6,982 nucleotides of DNA. Origin: an uncultured Methylophilaceae bacterium. Its GTDB lineage: Bacteria > Pseudomonadota > Gammaproteobacteria > Burkholderiales > Methylophilaceae. Every line of letters starts with the position of its first letter. The stretch's first letter is position 1. The notes under the pieces are model-generated. The model saw only the letters and a list, made by a program, of their open reading frames with translations, made no database searches and had not been told where the DNA came from. A program made the position numbers and the translations under genes. This document shows, one piece after another, positions 1 to 6,721 of this stretch. Where the stretch lies: positions 1 to 6,982 of the forward strand of contig CALKDJ010000134.1 in assembly GCA_938084195.1 (NCBI GenBank), in the 5' to 3' direction.

Positions 1-417
1 TCTGCTATTCAAAGAGCTAGAGAAAAAGTTTTAGCTGCTAAAAGAGCAGAAAATAAAGGAGAGATTACTGAAATTGAAATAACTGAAGAAGATCTTGCAG
101 ACTCAAATGCATTATATGTTTTTTATGCATCTTACTGGGTGAAGTTACCAAAACCAACTTTTGGTACTCACTTTATAAAATTGGAAAAAGGAAGCGATGA
201 GGTAGAAGTTCCTGGGGCTTTAGTTATCGCAGTTATTAAGGGATCTCCTGCAGCTAAGGCAGGTATATCAAGAAACGATAGTATCATTAAAGTCGATCAA
301 GTCGATGTTAATACACCAGACGATTTAATAGCTGTTGTGAGAAAGAGTAAGGGTAAAAGTGTTAATGTGGAATATATTAGAGGGGGTAAGAAAGAATCTG
401 TGTCTGTAGATCTCTAG
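1..417 (+). CDS. PDZ-domain protein, C-terminal part (5' end outside window)
   Basis: The reading frame is open from base 1 to a TAG at 415-417, giving 138 visible residues. The GTG at 139 is in frame but is probably internal, because coding continues upstream without a stop. Visible residues 1-35 are charged and probably helical (AIQRAREKVLAAKRAE, then an acidic stretch). Residues 40-47 are aromatic-rich (YVFYASYW). Residues about 71-138 form a PDZ domain with a GALVIAVI carboxylate-binding-type strand, the GSPAAKAGI turn and a DSIIKVDQ strand. PDZ domains bind exposed C-termini and are common in periplasmic proteases and scaffolds. No protease catalytic motif is visible, and the N-terminus that would show a signal peptide or protease domain is missing. 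The PDZ call is secure; the role is unknown. The gene converges on darP with no intergenic base between the stop codons. Confidence 0.85.
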   Translation, partial: SAIQRAREKVLAAKRAENKGEITEIEITEEDLADSNALYVFYASYWVKLPKPTFGTHFIKLEKGSDEVEVPGALVIAVIKGSPAAKAGISRNDSIIKVDQVDVNTPDDLIAVVRKSKGKSVNVEYIRGGKKESVSVDL

Positions 418-906
418 CTATATAATATGTTCTTTAATATATTTAAATAATTGCCGGTAATATTTTGGAGGATTTGAAGCTTTTGTTTCCTTAAGTGTAT
501 TTTGAATAAGCTGCCTAATTTTCTGCCTATCTACATCAGGACACAATCTTATAAGTTCGGTTAAAGCATTTTTATCTTGGATAAGTCTTTCACGCCAAAT
601 TTCAGCCTTATGATTATTTCGTACTTCAAGTTGTGAATTACTATTAATTTGATCCATCCTCAAGTAAGCTTCTGAGAGATCAATTTCTCTTAGAAGTTTA
701 CCCAAGTATTGCACCTGTCTCTTCTTTGCTACATTGGATTTAATAGATTTACAATCTTTGATGGCTTTTAAGATAGTATCTGGAAATTTAAAAGAACTAA
801 TTTCTTCTGAACTCAGCTCGCTTATTTTTTTTCCGAAGGCCTGAATCTTTTTGGAGTCTTTTTTTAATTCAGTTTTACTGACAAACTCTTTATTTTCCTC
901 ATCCAT
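418..906 (-). CDS. darP: Ribosome maturation factor DarP/YjgA (50S assembly)
   Basis: This 162-residue protein is a little shorter than E. coli YjgA (about 183), which has a longer acidic N-terminus. Family landmarks are present in order: VSKTELKKD near residue 9, AKKRQVQYLGKLLRE at 60-74, WRERLI at 104-109, PDVDRQKIRQLI at 123-134 and NPPKYYRQLFKYIKE at 145-159. The family is known to bind late large-subunit precursors and promote maturation around the peptidyl transferase centre in the cytoplasm. The ATG at 906 is chosen because an in-frame stop lies about 20 bases upstream and no other start fits. No clear Shine-Dalgarno sequence precedes it. It is divergent from pmbA, the same pairing as in E. 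coli. Base composition matches the neighbours. Confidence 0.93.
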   Translation of the reverse strand: MDEENKEFVSKTELKKDSKKIQAFGKKISELSSEEISSFKFPDTILKAIKDCKSIKSNVAKKRQVQYLGKLLREIDLSEAYLRMDQINSNSQLEVRNNHKAEIWRERLIQDKNALTELIRLCPDVDRQKIRQLIQNTLKETKASNPPKYYRQLFKYIKEHII

Positions 907-972
907 TTTAAGCCGAATACTTTTTTATATAATTTTCTGTATGATATCAGTTTTTATAATTGCCTTATTAAA
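907..972. promoter_or_regulatory. Divergent darP/pmbA intergenic region with candidate -10 boxes
   Basis: These 66 AT-rich bases must carry the start signals of both genes unless transcription reads in from outside. On the plus strand, perfect TATAAT hexamers occur at 928-933 and 955-960, with TATGAT at 940-945. None has a convincing TTGACA-like box at 16-18 bases. The box at 955-960 would leave only a few bases of leader before the pmbA ATG at 973, and no Shine-Dalgarno sequence is seen there. On the minus strand only loose TATATA-like boxes are present. Assignment is by position and composition, so exact promoters are uncertain. Confidence 0.4.
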
Positions 973-2313
973 ATGCCAATAAAAATCTTAGATTATTCTG
1001 TTGAGTCTTTATCTGATGTCGCTGAATTTACCAAAAAAATAGCTCTTGAAAATGGCGCTTCAAGTGCTGAGGTTGACATAACGGTTTCCTCTGGTAAGAG
1101 TATCTCTGTTAGACTTCAAAAACTTGAAACCATTGAACAGCAGAATGATAAAGCTTTGACCGTTACCGTATATGTGGGTAATAAAAGAGGAATAGCCTCA
1201 ACTTCAGATTTTGATTCATCAGCCATAAAAGATTGTGTTCTAGCGGCTTGTCAAATTGCAAAATATACCGCAGAGGACAAAGCTTTTGGCTTAGCAGATC
1301 CTTTATTATTAGCAAAAGGAAACAAAGATTTAGAGCTTTATCATTCATGGAATGTCGGTGAAGATAAGATAATAAATGAGGCTTTAGCTTGTGAAAATAG
1401 TGCTCTGGAGTTTAACAAGTCCATCAATAATTCTGAAGGCGCTCAATTAAATACCTCTGAGTCACTTTTTATTTATGCTAATTCTAATGGATTTGTAAAC
1501 GGCTTTCCATCATCACGTTATTCTTTGGCTTGTTCGGTATTGGGTGGTAAAGATTCCTCTATGCAAAGAGATAATGCATACACATCTGCAAGGTCGTATG
1601 ATGATTTAAAAAGTCCAAATGAAATTGGTAAAGAAGCAGCAAGTCGAACTTTAAAAAGACTTAATCCACAAAAAATAAGCACAGGAGTCTATCCTGTAAT
1701 ATTTGAAGCTCCTATTGCCACCTCTATTATTTCTTCTTTGGTTTCTGCTGTCTCAGGGAGTAATTTATATAGGGAAAATTCATTTTTACTTAATTCAATT
1801 AATACAAAAGTTTCCTCCACTTTACTTACAATTGAAGAGGATCCTCTTCTTTTAAGGGGTAATGCAAGTACTTTTTTTGATGATGAGGGAGTGGCTTTAA
1901 AAAAGAGAAAGGTAGTTGAGGAAGGATTATTAAAGGGCTATTTCTTATCATCTTATTCTGCAAGACGTTTGGGGATGAAAACAACTGGGAATGCAGGGGG
2001 AGCTCATAATTTAATTATTAAAGATTCTAGTATTAGTTTTAATGACCTGGTAAAAAAGATGAACAAAGGAATCATTATTACGGAGTTACTTGGTCATGGA
2101 TTAAATATGATTACTGGAGATTATTCTCGAGGGGCTGCCGGGTTATGGGTTGAAAATGGTAAGGTTCAATTTGCTGTAGAGGAAATAACCATTGCCTCAA
2201 ATATTAAGGATATGCTTCAAAATATTCAGGGAATAGCAACCGACAGATATACCAACAGTGGAAAATATACTGGATCAATTCTTATTGAGGGGATGACCGT
2301 GGGGTCAAATTAG
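973..2313 (+). CDS. pmbA: Metalloprotease subunit PmbA/TldE
   Basis: At 446 residues this is close to E. coli PmbA (450), and it aligns over the full length. Landmarks are an N-terminal SSAEVDITVSSGKSISVR segment at about 30-47, SINNSEGAQLN at 150-160, YRENSFLLNS at 266-275, LTIEEDPLLLRG at 285-296, FFDDEG at 301-306, SSYSARRLG at 326-334, TELLGHG at 370-376 and TGDYSRGAAGLWVENG at 381-396. The family works as a TldD/TldE heterodimer in the cytoplasm that degrades unfolded or leader-type peptides. In E. coli it is needed for microcin B17 maturation and CcdA turnover. The zinc HExxxH site belongs to TldD, and none is seen here, which supports TldE rather than TldD. TldD is not in the window. 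The ATG at 973 fits the family N-terminus, but no ribosome binding site is evident. Confidence 0.96.
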   Translation: MPIKILDYSVESLSDVAEFTKKIALENGASSAEVDITVSSGKSISVRLQKLETIEQQNDKALTVTVYVGNKRGIASTSDFDSSAIKDCVLAACQIAKYTAEDKAFGLADPLLLAKGNKDLELYHSWNVGEDKIINEALACENSALEFNKSINNSEGAQLNTSESLFIYANSNGFVNGFPSSRYSLACSVLGGKDSSMQRDNAYTSARSYDDLKSPNEIGKEAASRTLKRLNPQKISTGVYPVIFEAPIATSIISSLVSAVSGSNLYRENSFLLNSINTKVSSTLLTIEEDPLLLRGNASTFFDDEGVALKKRKVVEEGLLKGYFLSSYSARRLGMKTTGNAGGAHNLIIKDSSISFNDLVKKMNKGIIITELLGHGLNMITGDYSRGAAGLWVENGKVQFAVEEITIASNIKDMLQNIQGIATDRYTNSGKYTGSILIEGMTVGSN

Positions 2314-2318
2314 TTGAT

Positions 2319-3131
2319 TTAATAAGCTAATTCTTCTTCTAATTTTCCAACAAAAACTTCAAGGTCTTTATCGGTAATTTTTTCGTTGTTATCAATTAAA
2401 TCTTCAAAAGGCTCAAAATCACTTTCAGCAGAACTATTGTAATCGACTTCTCCTGCATCACCATCATTAATTAATTTATCTCTATATTGTAGGTATGAAT
2501 CTCTTTGGAATGCATAGGGATCCAGCGCAGCTTGATCAAGAATTGCTGAAGCATTGAGTAATTCAGCTCTAGCATCTACGAATTGAAGTACACGCAGGGA
2601 ATTACGTGTTCTAACATCATCAATATATGTAATTGGATCAAGAAATAGGGTGTCAACCATTAATCCAGAGGCATCTCTGACGGTGGACGGTCCAATGAAT
2701 GGTATGACTAGGTATGCGCTATTATCCCATCCGTAATGTGCTAAAGTTTGTCCAAAATCTTCTTTTCTTCGTTCGCCTCCAGACATTGAGTGGACATCTA
2801 TTGTTCCTAATATTCCTACTGTTGTATTGACGAGGACTCTACCTGCATCATTCGCTGCATGTTCAAGTTTAAATTGGAGTAAATCGTTAATAACAGTAAT
2901 TACATCTTTTATGTTATTAAAGAAATTATTAACACCTTTTTCTGCAACATCTGGCATTACATTCTTATAACCTTTTGCTACTGGCTTCATTACAGCTTTA
3001 TCAACTGTATCATTGAATCCATAAATTGAACGGTTCATTCCTTCAAGGGGATCAATGTTTTGTTGGGTTGCACATCCAAATAGCTGAAGTAGCAACACTA
3101 ACAGAAATAACTTTTTGATATAAATATGCAT
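2319..3131 (-). CDS. mlaA: Outer-membrane lipid asymmetry lipoprotein MlaA (VacJ)
   Basis: The 270-residue protein has a lipoprotein signal: KK at 6-7, a Leu-rich core at 8-17 and lipobox LFGC with Cys20. Ala at +2 is compatible with outer-membrane sorting. MlaA landmarks follow: DPLEGMNRSIYGFN at 27-40, NTTVGILGTIDV at 102-113, FGQTLAHYGW at 126-135, PFIGPSTVRD at 144-153 and DPYAFQRDSYLQYR at 204-217. MlaA forms a channel-like ring in the outer membrane that removes misplaced phospholipids from the outer leaflet and passes them to periplasmic MlaC. The other mla genes are not in the window. The tail after about residue 220 is acidic and longer than in E. coli. ATG at 3131 is preceded by AAGGA-type sequence at short spacing. 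It converges on pmbA with a 5-base gap and lies 90 bases downstream of phrB. Confidence 0.95.
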   Translation of the reverse strand: MHIYIKKLFLLVLLLQLFGCATQQNIDPLEGMNRSIYGFNDTVDKAVMKPVAKGYKNVMPDVAEKGVNNFFNNIKDVITVINDLLQFKLEHAANDAGRVLVNTTVGILGTIDVHSMSGGERRKEDFGQTLAHYGWDNSAYLVIPFIGPSTVRDASGLMVDTLFLDPITYIDDVRTRNSLRVLQFVDARAELLNASAILDQAALDPYAFQRDSYLQYRDKLINDGDAGEVDYNSSAESDFEPFEDLIDNNEKITDKDLEVFVGKLEEELAY

Positions 3132-3221
3132 ATTTCCTTATATTATCCTTGATTGTTGCTTTTTTGCCTAATATTTTTCAACTTAAAATATGAAAAAACC
3201 AAAAAATTTGTTGTTTTTTTA
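3132..3221 (-). promoter_or_regulatory. phrB-mlaA intergenic gap, possible mlaA promoter
   Basis: This very AT-rich 90-base gap lies between the phrB stop and the mlaA start on the same strand. A loose sigma70-like pair is visible on the minus strand: TAGGCA at 3170-3165, a 17-base spacer, and GATAAT at 3147-3142. It would leave only a few bases of leader, and GATAAT overlaps a purine stretch that may aid ribosome binding. mlaA could equally be co-transcribed with phrB. The call is weak and rests mainly on the gap being larger than others in the run. Confidence 0.22.
3193..3219 (-). terminator. Candidate weak terminator after phrB
   Basis: The plus-strand arms AAAAAAC (3193-3199) and GTTTTTT (3213-3219) are complementary, and an inner CAAA/TTTG pair (3200-3203 and 3207-3210) extends the stem past a 2-base bulge. 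It sits just downstream of the phrB stop, and the 3' arm on the minus strand is itself a T run. With only two G-C pairs the hairpin is weak and may simply reflect A/T tracts. Confidence 0.27.
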
Positions 3222-4652
3222 CTACTTTAACGCGTTCTCATAAATTTTAAGAGCCTTTTTTCTTTGCTCTGCATGATCGACAATAGGATGAGGATAATCT
3301 ACCCCAAGCTTTATTGGAAAACTATCAGGATTTTTTGTATAAAAATCAGAGGGGCAGTGAATTTCTTTATTGGATAATTTTTGTAAGGAGGGTAGATATT
3401 TTTTTATAAATAACCCTTCTGGATCAAATTTTTGTGATTGTAATAAGGGATTAAAAATTCTAAACCAAGGCTGTGCATCACAACCAGTTGAAGCTGCCCA
3501 TTGCCAACCACCATTATTTGCAGCAAAATCATAATCGATTAATTTATTAGCAAAGTACTCTTCACCCCAACGCCAATCAATCAATAAATCTTTTACTAAA
3601 AATGATGCCACAATCATTCTTAGTCGATTATGCATAAATCCGGTTTGATTAATTTGTTGCATAGCTGCATCAACAATTGGAAAGCCGGTTTCACCATCCT
3701 TCCAAGCATTAAAATAATCTGGATTATTTTCAAACTGGAGTTGATCACAAGGAGCCTTAAAACTTTTTCCTTCACATACATATGGAAAATTAGAAAGGAT
3801 TTGGAAGTAAAAATCTCTCCAAATTAACTCATTTAGCCAAGCAGTTGCTCCCTCAGTATTTTTTTTTATTGCAATCGATGCTTGCTCACGAATTGATATG
3901 GTCCCGAATCGGTTATGGACCGATAAATATGACACTCCCTTTTTGCCAGGGTAATCCCTTAGAAATTTATAGCGATCTATACGTCTTTCAAAATCAACCA
4001 GTAATTTTCTCCCACCTAACGTTCCTGTTGGAATCTTTAAACTTTTTAAGTCGGTTCTTTTAAAATTCATACTTTCTAGAGATAAAATATCTTGGTCTGT
4101 AAATTTCGCAAAATTTTCTTTGTTTATTTCACACTCGTATTCTGGGATTCCATCATGAGCTAATTTTTTTAAATGGTTATTTCTATAAGGCGAGAAAACG
4201 GTATAAGGGTTTTCTGATTGAGTAAGTATTTCCTTATTCTCATATAAAACTTGGTCTTTGAAAGACTCAACAACTATATTCTCTCTCGATAAATGATTTA
4301 ATAAATCGTCATCTCTTGTTATGGCATAATTTTCATAGTCTTTATTAAAAAATAATGCCTCACAATTTTTCTCTCTAACAATATCGGTGATCAAATCTTT
4401 TGGGCGTCCATGCCTAATGATAATGTCAGAGCCTAAATTGTTCAGAGTATGTTTAATTTCTTTAAGTGATTCCCAGATAAACTCAATACGTCTATCCTCT
4501 TTTTCTTTTAAGTCATTAAGGATATCTGCATCAAAAATAAATACACAATACACATTCTTTGATTTCTTTAAGGCAAAGTGAAGGGCTGTATGATCATGCA
4601 GCCTGATATCTCTTCTAATCCAAACAATACTATTATTAAATATTTTATTCAC
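3222..4652 (-). CDS. phrB: Class I DNA photolyase (cyclobutane pyrimidine dimer type)
   Basis: The 476 residues match the length of E. coli PhrB (472). The N-terminal antenna domain begins IVWIRRDIRLHDHTAL (9-24). The C-terminal FAD domain holds WLNELIWRDFY (272-282), TGFPIVDAAM (322-331), MHNRLRMIVASFLVKDLLID (340-359), DYDFAANNGGWQWAASTG (373-390) and FRIFNP (397-402). The enzyme uses blue light and reduced FAD to split pyrimidine dimers in DNA. Trp272, Glu275, Trp278, Arg279, Asn379, Trp360 and Trp383 match conserved E. coli positions, but Phe307 replaces E. coli Trp306, the terminal Trp of the electron-transfer triad. The E. coli residues around its folate antenna are not clearly kept, so the antenna is uncertain. 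The start is GTG at 4652, overlapping the rlmH 3' end by 8 bases, which suggests translational coupling. A cryptochrome is less likely given the close PhrB alignment. Confidence 0.95.
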   Translation of the reverse strand: MNKIFNNSIVWIRRDIRLHDHTALHFALKKSKNVYCVFIFDADILNDLKEKEDRRIEFIWESLKEIKHTLNNLGSDIIIRHGRPKDLITDIVREKNCEALFFNKDYENYAITRDDDLLNHLSRENIVVESFKDQVLYENKEILTQSENPYTVFSPYRNNHLKKLAHDGIPEYECEINKENFAKFTDQDILSLESMNFKRTDLKSLKIPTGTLGGRKLLVDFERRIDRYKFLRDYPGKKGVSYLSVHNRFGTISIREQASIAIKKNTEGATAWLNELIWRDFYFQILSNFPYVCEGKSFKAPCDQLQFENNPDYFNAWKDGETGFPIVDAAMQQINQTGFMHNRLRMIVASFLVKDLLIDWRWGEEYFANKLIDYDFAANNGGWQWAASTGCDAQPWFRIFNPLLQSQKFDPEGLFIKKYLPSLQKLSNKEIHCPSDFYTKNPDSFPIKLGVDYPHPIVDHAEQRKKALKIYENALK

Positions 4653-5109
4653 GATGATAGGGATGATTATTTAAAATTGCCGAACACCTATAAAGTTGTT
4701 CTGATAAGAATAATTTTACCAGCTGATGAGGAAAAGTCATTCGTGAAAGACTAAAAATAAAATCTGCTTCATCTAAAAGAGCTTGATGTAATCCATCTGC
4801 ACCACCAATTATAAAAGTTAGACATGGGTAGTTTTGAATCCATCCTGTCATCTTGCTCGTAAATTCTTTCGAATTAAATAGTTGACCATTCTCATCCATC
4901 GCAATAACAAAAGAATTTTTAATGTATGCTGATATTTTTTTTGCTTCATATTCTTTTTTTTGCGATATTGAGTCAAATTTTTTTTCGGCCTTAATATTTA
5001 TCCAGTCAACATCAAAATGATTACTTATTTTTTTTGAATAACTATCGATCAATTCCTTTAAATTTTTATCAGGTTTACTTCCAATGGAAATGATTTTTAT
5101 TTTAAACAA
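4645..5109 (-). CDS. rlmH: 23S rRNA pseudouridine-1915 N3-methyltransferase RlmH
   Basis: This 154-residue protein matches E. coli RlmH (155) from end to end. It is a SPOUT-fold enzyme that methylates pseudouridine 1915 in helix 69 of 23S rRNA on assembled 70S ribosomes, using S-adenosylmethionine. Visible family marks are KIISIGSKPD at 4-13, the cofactor-loop IGGADGL at 101-107, the knot segment SLSRMTFPHQLVK at 120-132, SEQLYRC at 136-142 and the terminal NHPYHRE at 148-154. The start is read as TTG at 5109: a stop lies in frame at 5116-5118 with no ATG or GTG between, and the N-terminus then matches the family. No Shine-Dalgarno sequence is obvious. It lies 11 bases after rsfS, so coupling to upstream translation is likely. 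Confidence 0.95.
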   Translation of the reverse strand: MFKIKIISIGSKPDKNLKELIDSYSKKISNHFDVDWINIKAEKKFDSISQKKEYEAKKISAYIKNSFVIAMDENGQLFNSKEFTSKMTGWIQNYPCLTFIIGGADGLHQALLDEADFIFSLSRMTFPHQLVKLFLSEQLYRCSAILNNHPYHRE

Positions 5110-5120
5110 TCTAATTCAAA

Positions 5121-5447
5121 CTATGTTTTTGTCCATAATTCCTCTAGATTAAAATATGCTCTAGTTGTGGGAGTCATTATGTGAACAATAATATCTCCAA
5201 TATCAACCAATACCCAATCACCTTCACCTTCACCCTCTATGCCAACAATTTCTATATTTAAATCTTTCATCTTATCGTGAACATTATTGGCTAAAGCTCG
5301 CGTTTGTCTAGTTGAGCTGGCGCTTGCTATGATCATATAATCAGTGATAGAAGTTAATTTTCTAACATCTAAATCAATAATATCAAAACCTTTAATATCC
5401 TCTAAGGCTTCAATAACATTTTTTTTGATTGTCGCTACTGAGGTCAA
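5121..5447 (-). CDS. rsfS: Ribosomal silencing factor RsfS
   Basis: At 108 residues this is close to E. coli RsfS (105). It shares the DUF143/Iojap fold pattern: IKGFDIIDLDVRKLTSITDY at 18-37, ASASSTRQTRALANNV at 41-56, GIEGEGEGDWVLVDIGD at 69-85, IIVHIMTPTTRAYF at 86-99 and LEELW at 101-105. RsfS binds large-subunit protein uL14 and blocks subunit joining, lowering translation when nutrients are short. The start is TTG at 5447, one base after the panD stop; the frame upstream to its stop near 5487 has no ATG or GTG. Only a poor AGCGG-like purine stretch precedes it. rsfS is often found beside nadD and rlmH; here rlmH is kept, but panD sits where nadD would be expected. Confidence 0.94.
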   Translation of the reverse strand: MTSVATIKKNVIEALEDIKGFDIIDLDVRKLTSITDYMIIASASSTRQTRALANNVHDKMKDLNIEIVGIEGEGEGDWVLVDIGDIIVHIMTPTTRAYFNLEELWTKT

Positions 5448-5448
5448 A

Positions 5449-5829
5449 TTATGCCGCTTGCATTGCGATAGAATTTTTACTAATTGTTACTTTATTTTGT
5501 TTATCGACATAAACTAAAAGGGGTTTGTAACTATTTAGCTCTAATTCACTATAGCCTGCATAAGTCGCGATGATTAGAATATCACCCGGATTAGCCTTAT
5601 GCGCGGCAGCACCATTAATAGATATGATGCCAGAATTTTCTTCTGCTGATATTGCATAAGTTGTAAATCTTTCCCCATTGGTTATATTATAAATAGATAT
5701 TTGTTCATATTCTTTGATATCAGATGCTCTCAATAAGTTTATGTCAATTGCACATGATCCTTCGTACTCAAGCTCAGAATGAGTAACTGTTACACGATGA
5801 AGTTTAGATTTGAGCATTTTTCTCTGCAT
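5449..5829 (-). CDS. panD: Aspartate 1-decarboxylase PanD
   Basis: PanD converts L-aspartate to beta-alanine for pantothenate synthesis in the cytoplasm. The 126-residue protein, the same size as the E. coli enzyme, is made as a proenzyme cut between Gly24 and Ser25 to create a pyruvoyl cofactor. That site is present as YEGSCAID (22-29). Lys9, His11, Arg54, Thr57 and Tyr58 of the active site are kept, as is NGAAAH, so it should be functional. The ATG at 5829 gives the same N-terminal register as E. coli (MIRTML versus MQRKML), although another ATG lies at codon 5. An AAGGA occurs 13 bases upstream, which is rather distant. The maturation factor PanM/PanZ known from enterics is not in the window. 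panD follows panC by 49 bases and nearly touches rsfS. Confidence 0.97.
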   Translation of the reverse strand: MQRKMLKSKLHRVTVTHSELEYEGSCAIDINLLRASDIKEYEQISIYNITNGERFTTYAISAEENSGIISINGAAAHKANPGDILIIATYAGYSELELNSYKPLLVYVDKQNKVTISKNSIAMQAA

Positions 5830-5862
5830 TGTTTGTATGTATTCCTTAAAAATTATCGTGAC

Positions 5863-5891
5863 ATTATAGTCAGTTCAATCAATCTATGCAA
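5863..5891 (-). promoter_or_regulatory. Candidate internal promoter upstream of panD
   Basis: On the minus strand a perfect -10 hexamer TATAAT (5868-5863) is preceded at 17 bases by TTGCAT (5891-5886), which matches the -35 consensus at TTG. It sits in the largest gap of the pan-phr gene run and would start transcription about 25-30 bases before the panD ATG. The -35 box lies inside the panC 3' end. It could give panD-rsfS-rlmH-phrB expression independent of panBC. In DNA this AT-rich, chance matches are common, so the call is moderate to low. Confidence 0.4.
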
Positions 5892-6712
5892 AATTCAATG
5901 TTATCTATGAGTCGAATATTATTTAATTTTGCTGCTGCTAATACCACTAGCTTCTTATCCTTAGTCGATGGTTTTTTTAGGCTACTTTGATTTCTTACTG
6001 AAATATATTCAACATCCCACCCCGAATCATTTAATAAAGCAATTATTTTTTTAGTAGCAGCGTCAAAATTTTTTGTAAATTTTACCATTTCAATGAGCTT
6101 TTTTAACGCATAATAAAGCTCATTAGCTTTCAGCTTATATTTACCACTCAAAAGATTGTTGCGTGAGCTTAGCGCAAGAAAATTTGAGGCTCTCACAGTT
6201 TCTTCTTCGATAATATTTACTGTTGGATAATGCTCATCAGAAAATTTTTCAATTAGTTTAAGTTGTTGGTAATCTTTCTTCCCAAATATAGCAAACTTAG
6301 GCTGTATTAAATTAAACAAGATATTGATTATATGAATTACCCCGTTAAAGTGACCAGGACGGTATTTTCCGCAAAGATCATATGCAAGTTCAGGTAATGC
6401 ATATTGCTTAAAAGGTATGTAAGAGAGTATATCTTTTTCATTTGGTAAAAAAATAATGCTGTCAGCATGAACGGACTTTAATAAATCTTTGTCATTGGTT
6501 AATGTTTTTGGATAAGCATCAAAATCTTTTTTAGAATTAAATTGAATAGGGTTTATAAAGATTGAAACAACTACATTGTTTGATAAAGACTTAGCTCTTT
6601 CAACTAATCTGAGGTGGCCTTCATGGAGGTTTCCCATTGTTGGAACAAATGCAATGTCACTATAATTTCCAATATTATCTTTCAAGTTTTTTGTTGACTG
6701 ATAACAATGCAT
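5879..6712 (-). CDS. panC: Pantothenate synthetase PanC
   Basis: PanC joins pantoate and beta-alanine using ATP, through a pantoyl-adenylate, in the cytoplasm. The 277 residues match the family length (about 280). Motifs are in order: PTMGNLHEGH at 24-33 (HxGH-type nucleotide site), INPIQF at 53-58, GKYRPGHFNGV at 115-125, FGKKDYQQL at 143-151 with the catalytic Lys-Asp and Gln, LALSSRN at 179-185, and LAAAKLNNIRLIDN near the C-terminus. The Asp-Gly normally just before LAxSSRN is Asn-Phe here, which is unusual but not a known catalytic loss. ATG at 6712 lies 9 bases after the panB stop, with AAGGAAGG inside the panB 3' end. It supplies the step between PanB and the beta-alanine from PanD. 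Confidence 0.96.
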   Translation of the reverse strand: MHCYQSTKNLKDNIGNYSDIAFVPTMGNLHEGHLRLVERAKSLSNNVVVSIFINPIQFNSKKDFDAYPKTLTNDKDLLKSVHADSIIFLPNEKDILSYIPFKQYALPELAYDLCGKYRPGHFNGVIHIINILFNLIQPKFAIFGKKDYQQLKLIEKFSDEHYPTVNIIEEETVRASNFLALSSRNNLLSGKYKLKANELYYALKKLIEMVKFTKNFDAATKKIIALLNDSGWDVEYISVRNQSSLKKPSTKDKKLVVLAAAKLNNIRLIDNIEFCID

Positions 6713-6721
6713 ATTTTTTAA

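Noticed and set aside
139..417. A complete 92-residue PDZ protein starting at GTG 139
   Set aside because: The same frame is open without a stop back to base 1 and encodes plausible protein, so the gene almost certainly starts outside the window.
1163..1348. Minus-strand open frame inside pmbA
   Set aside because: It lies wholly within a well-supported gene, has no recognisable family and no start signal.
2309..2331. Hairpin between pmbA and mlaA (ATTAGTT with AAGCTAAT, one bulged G) as a shared terminator
   Set aside because: The stem has a single G-C pair plus a bulge and no clear T run on either strand; chance is likely in such AT-rich sequence.
3630..4581. Three plus-strand open frames opposite phrB
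   Set aside because: They are shadows of the conserved photolyase reading frame; their translations show no domain features.
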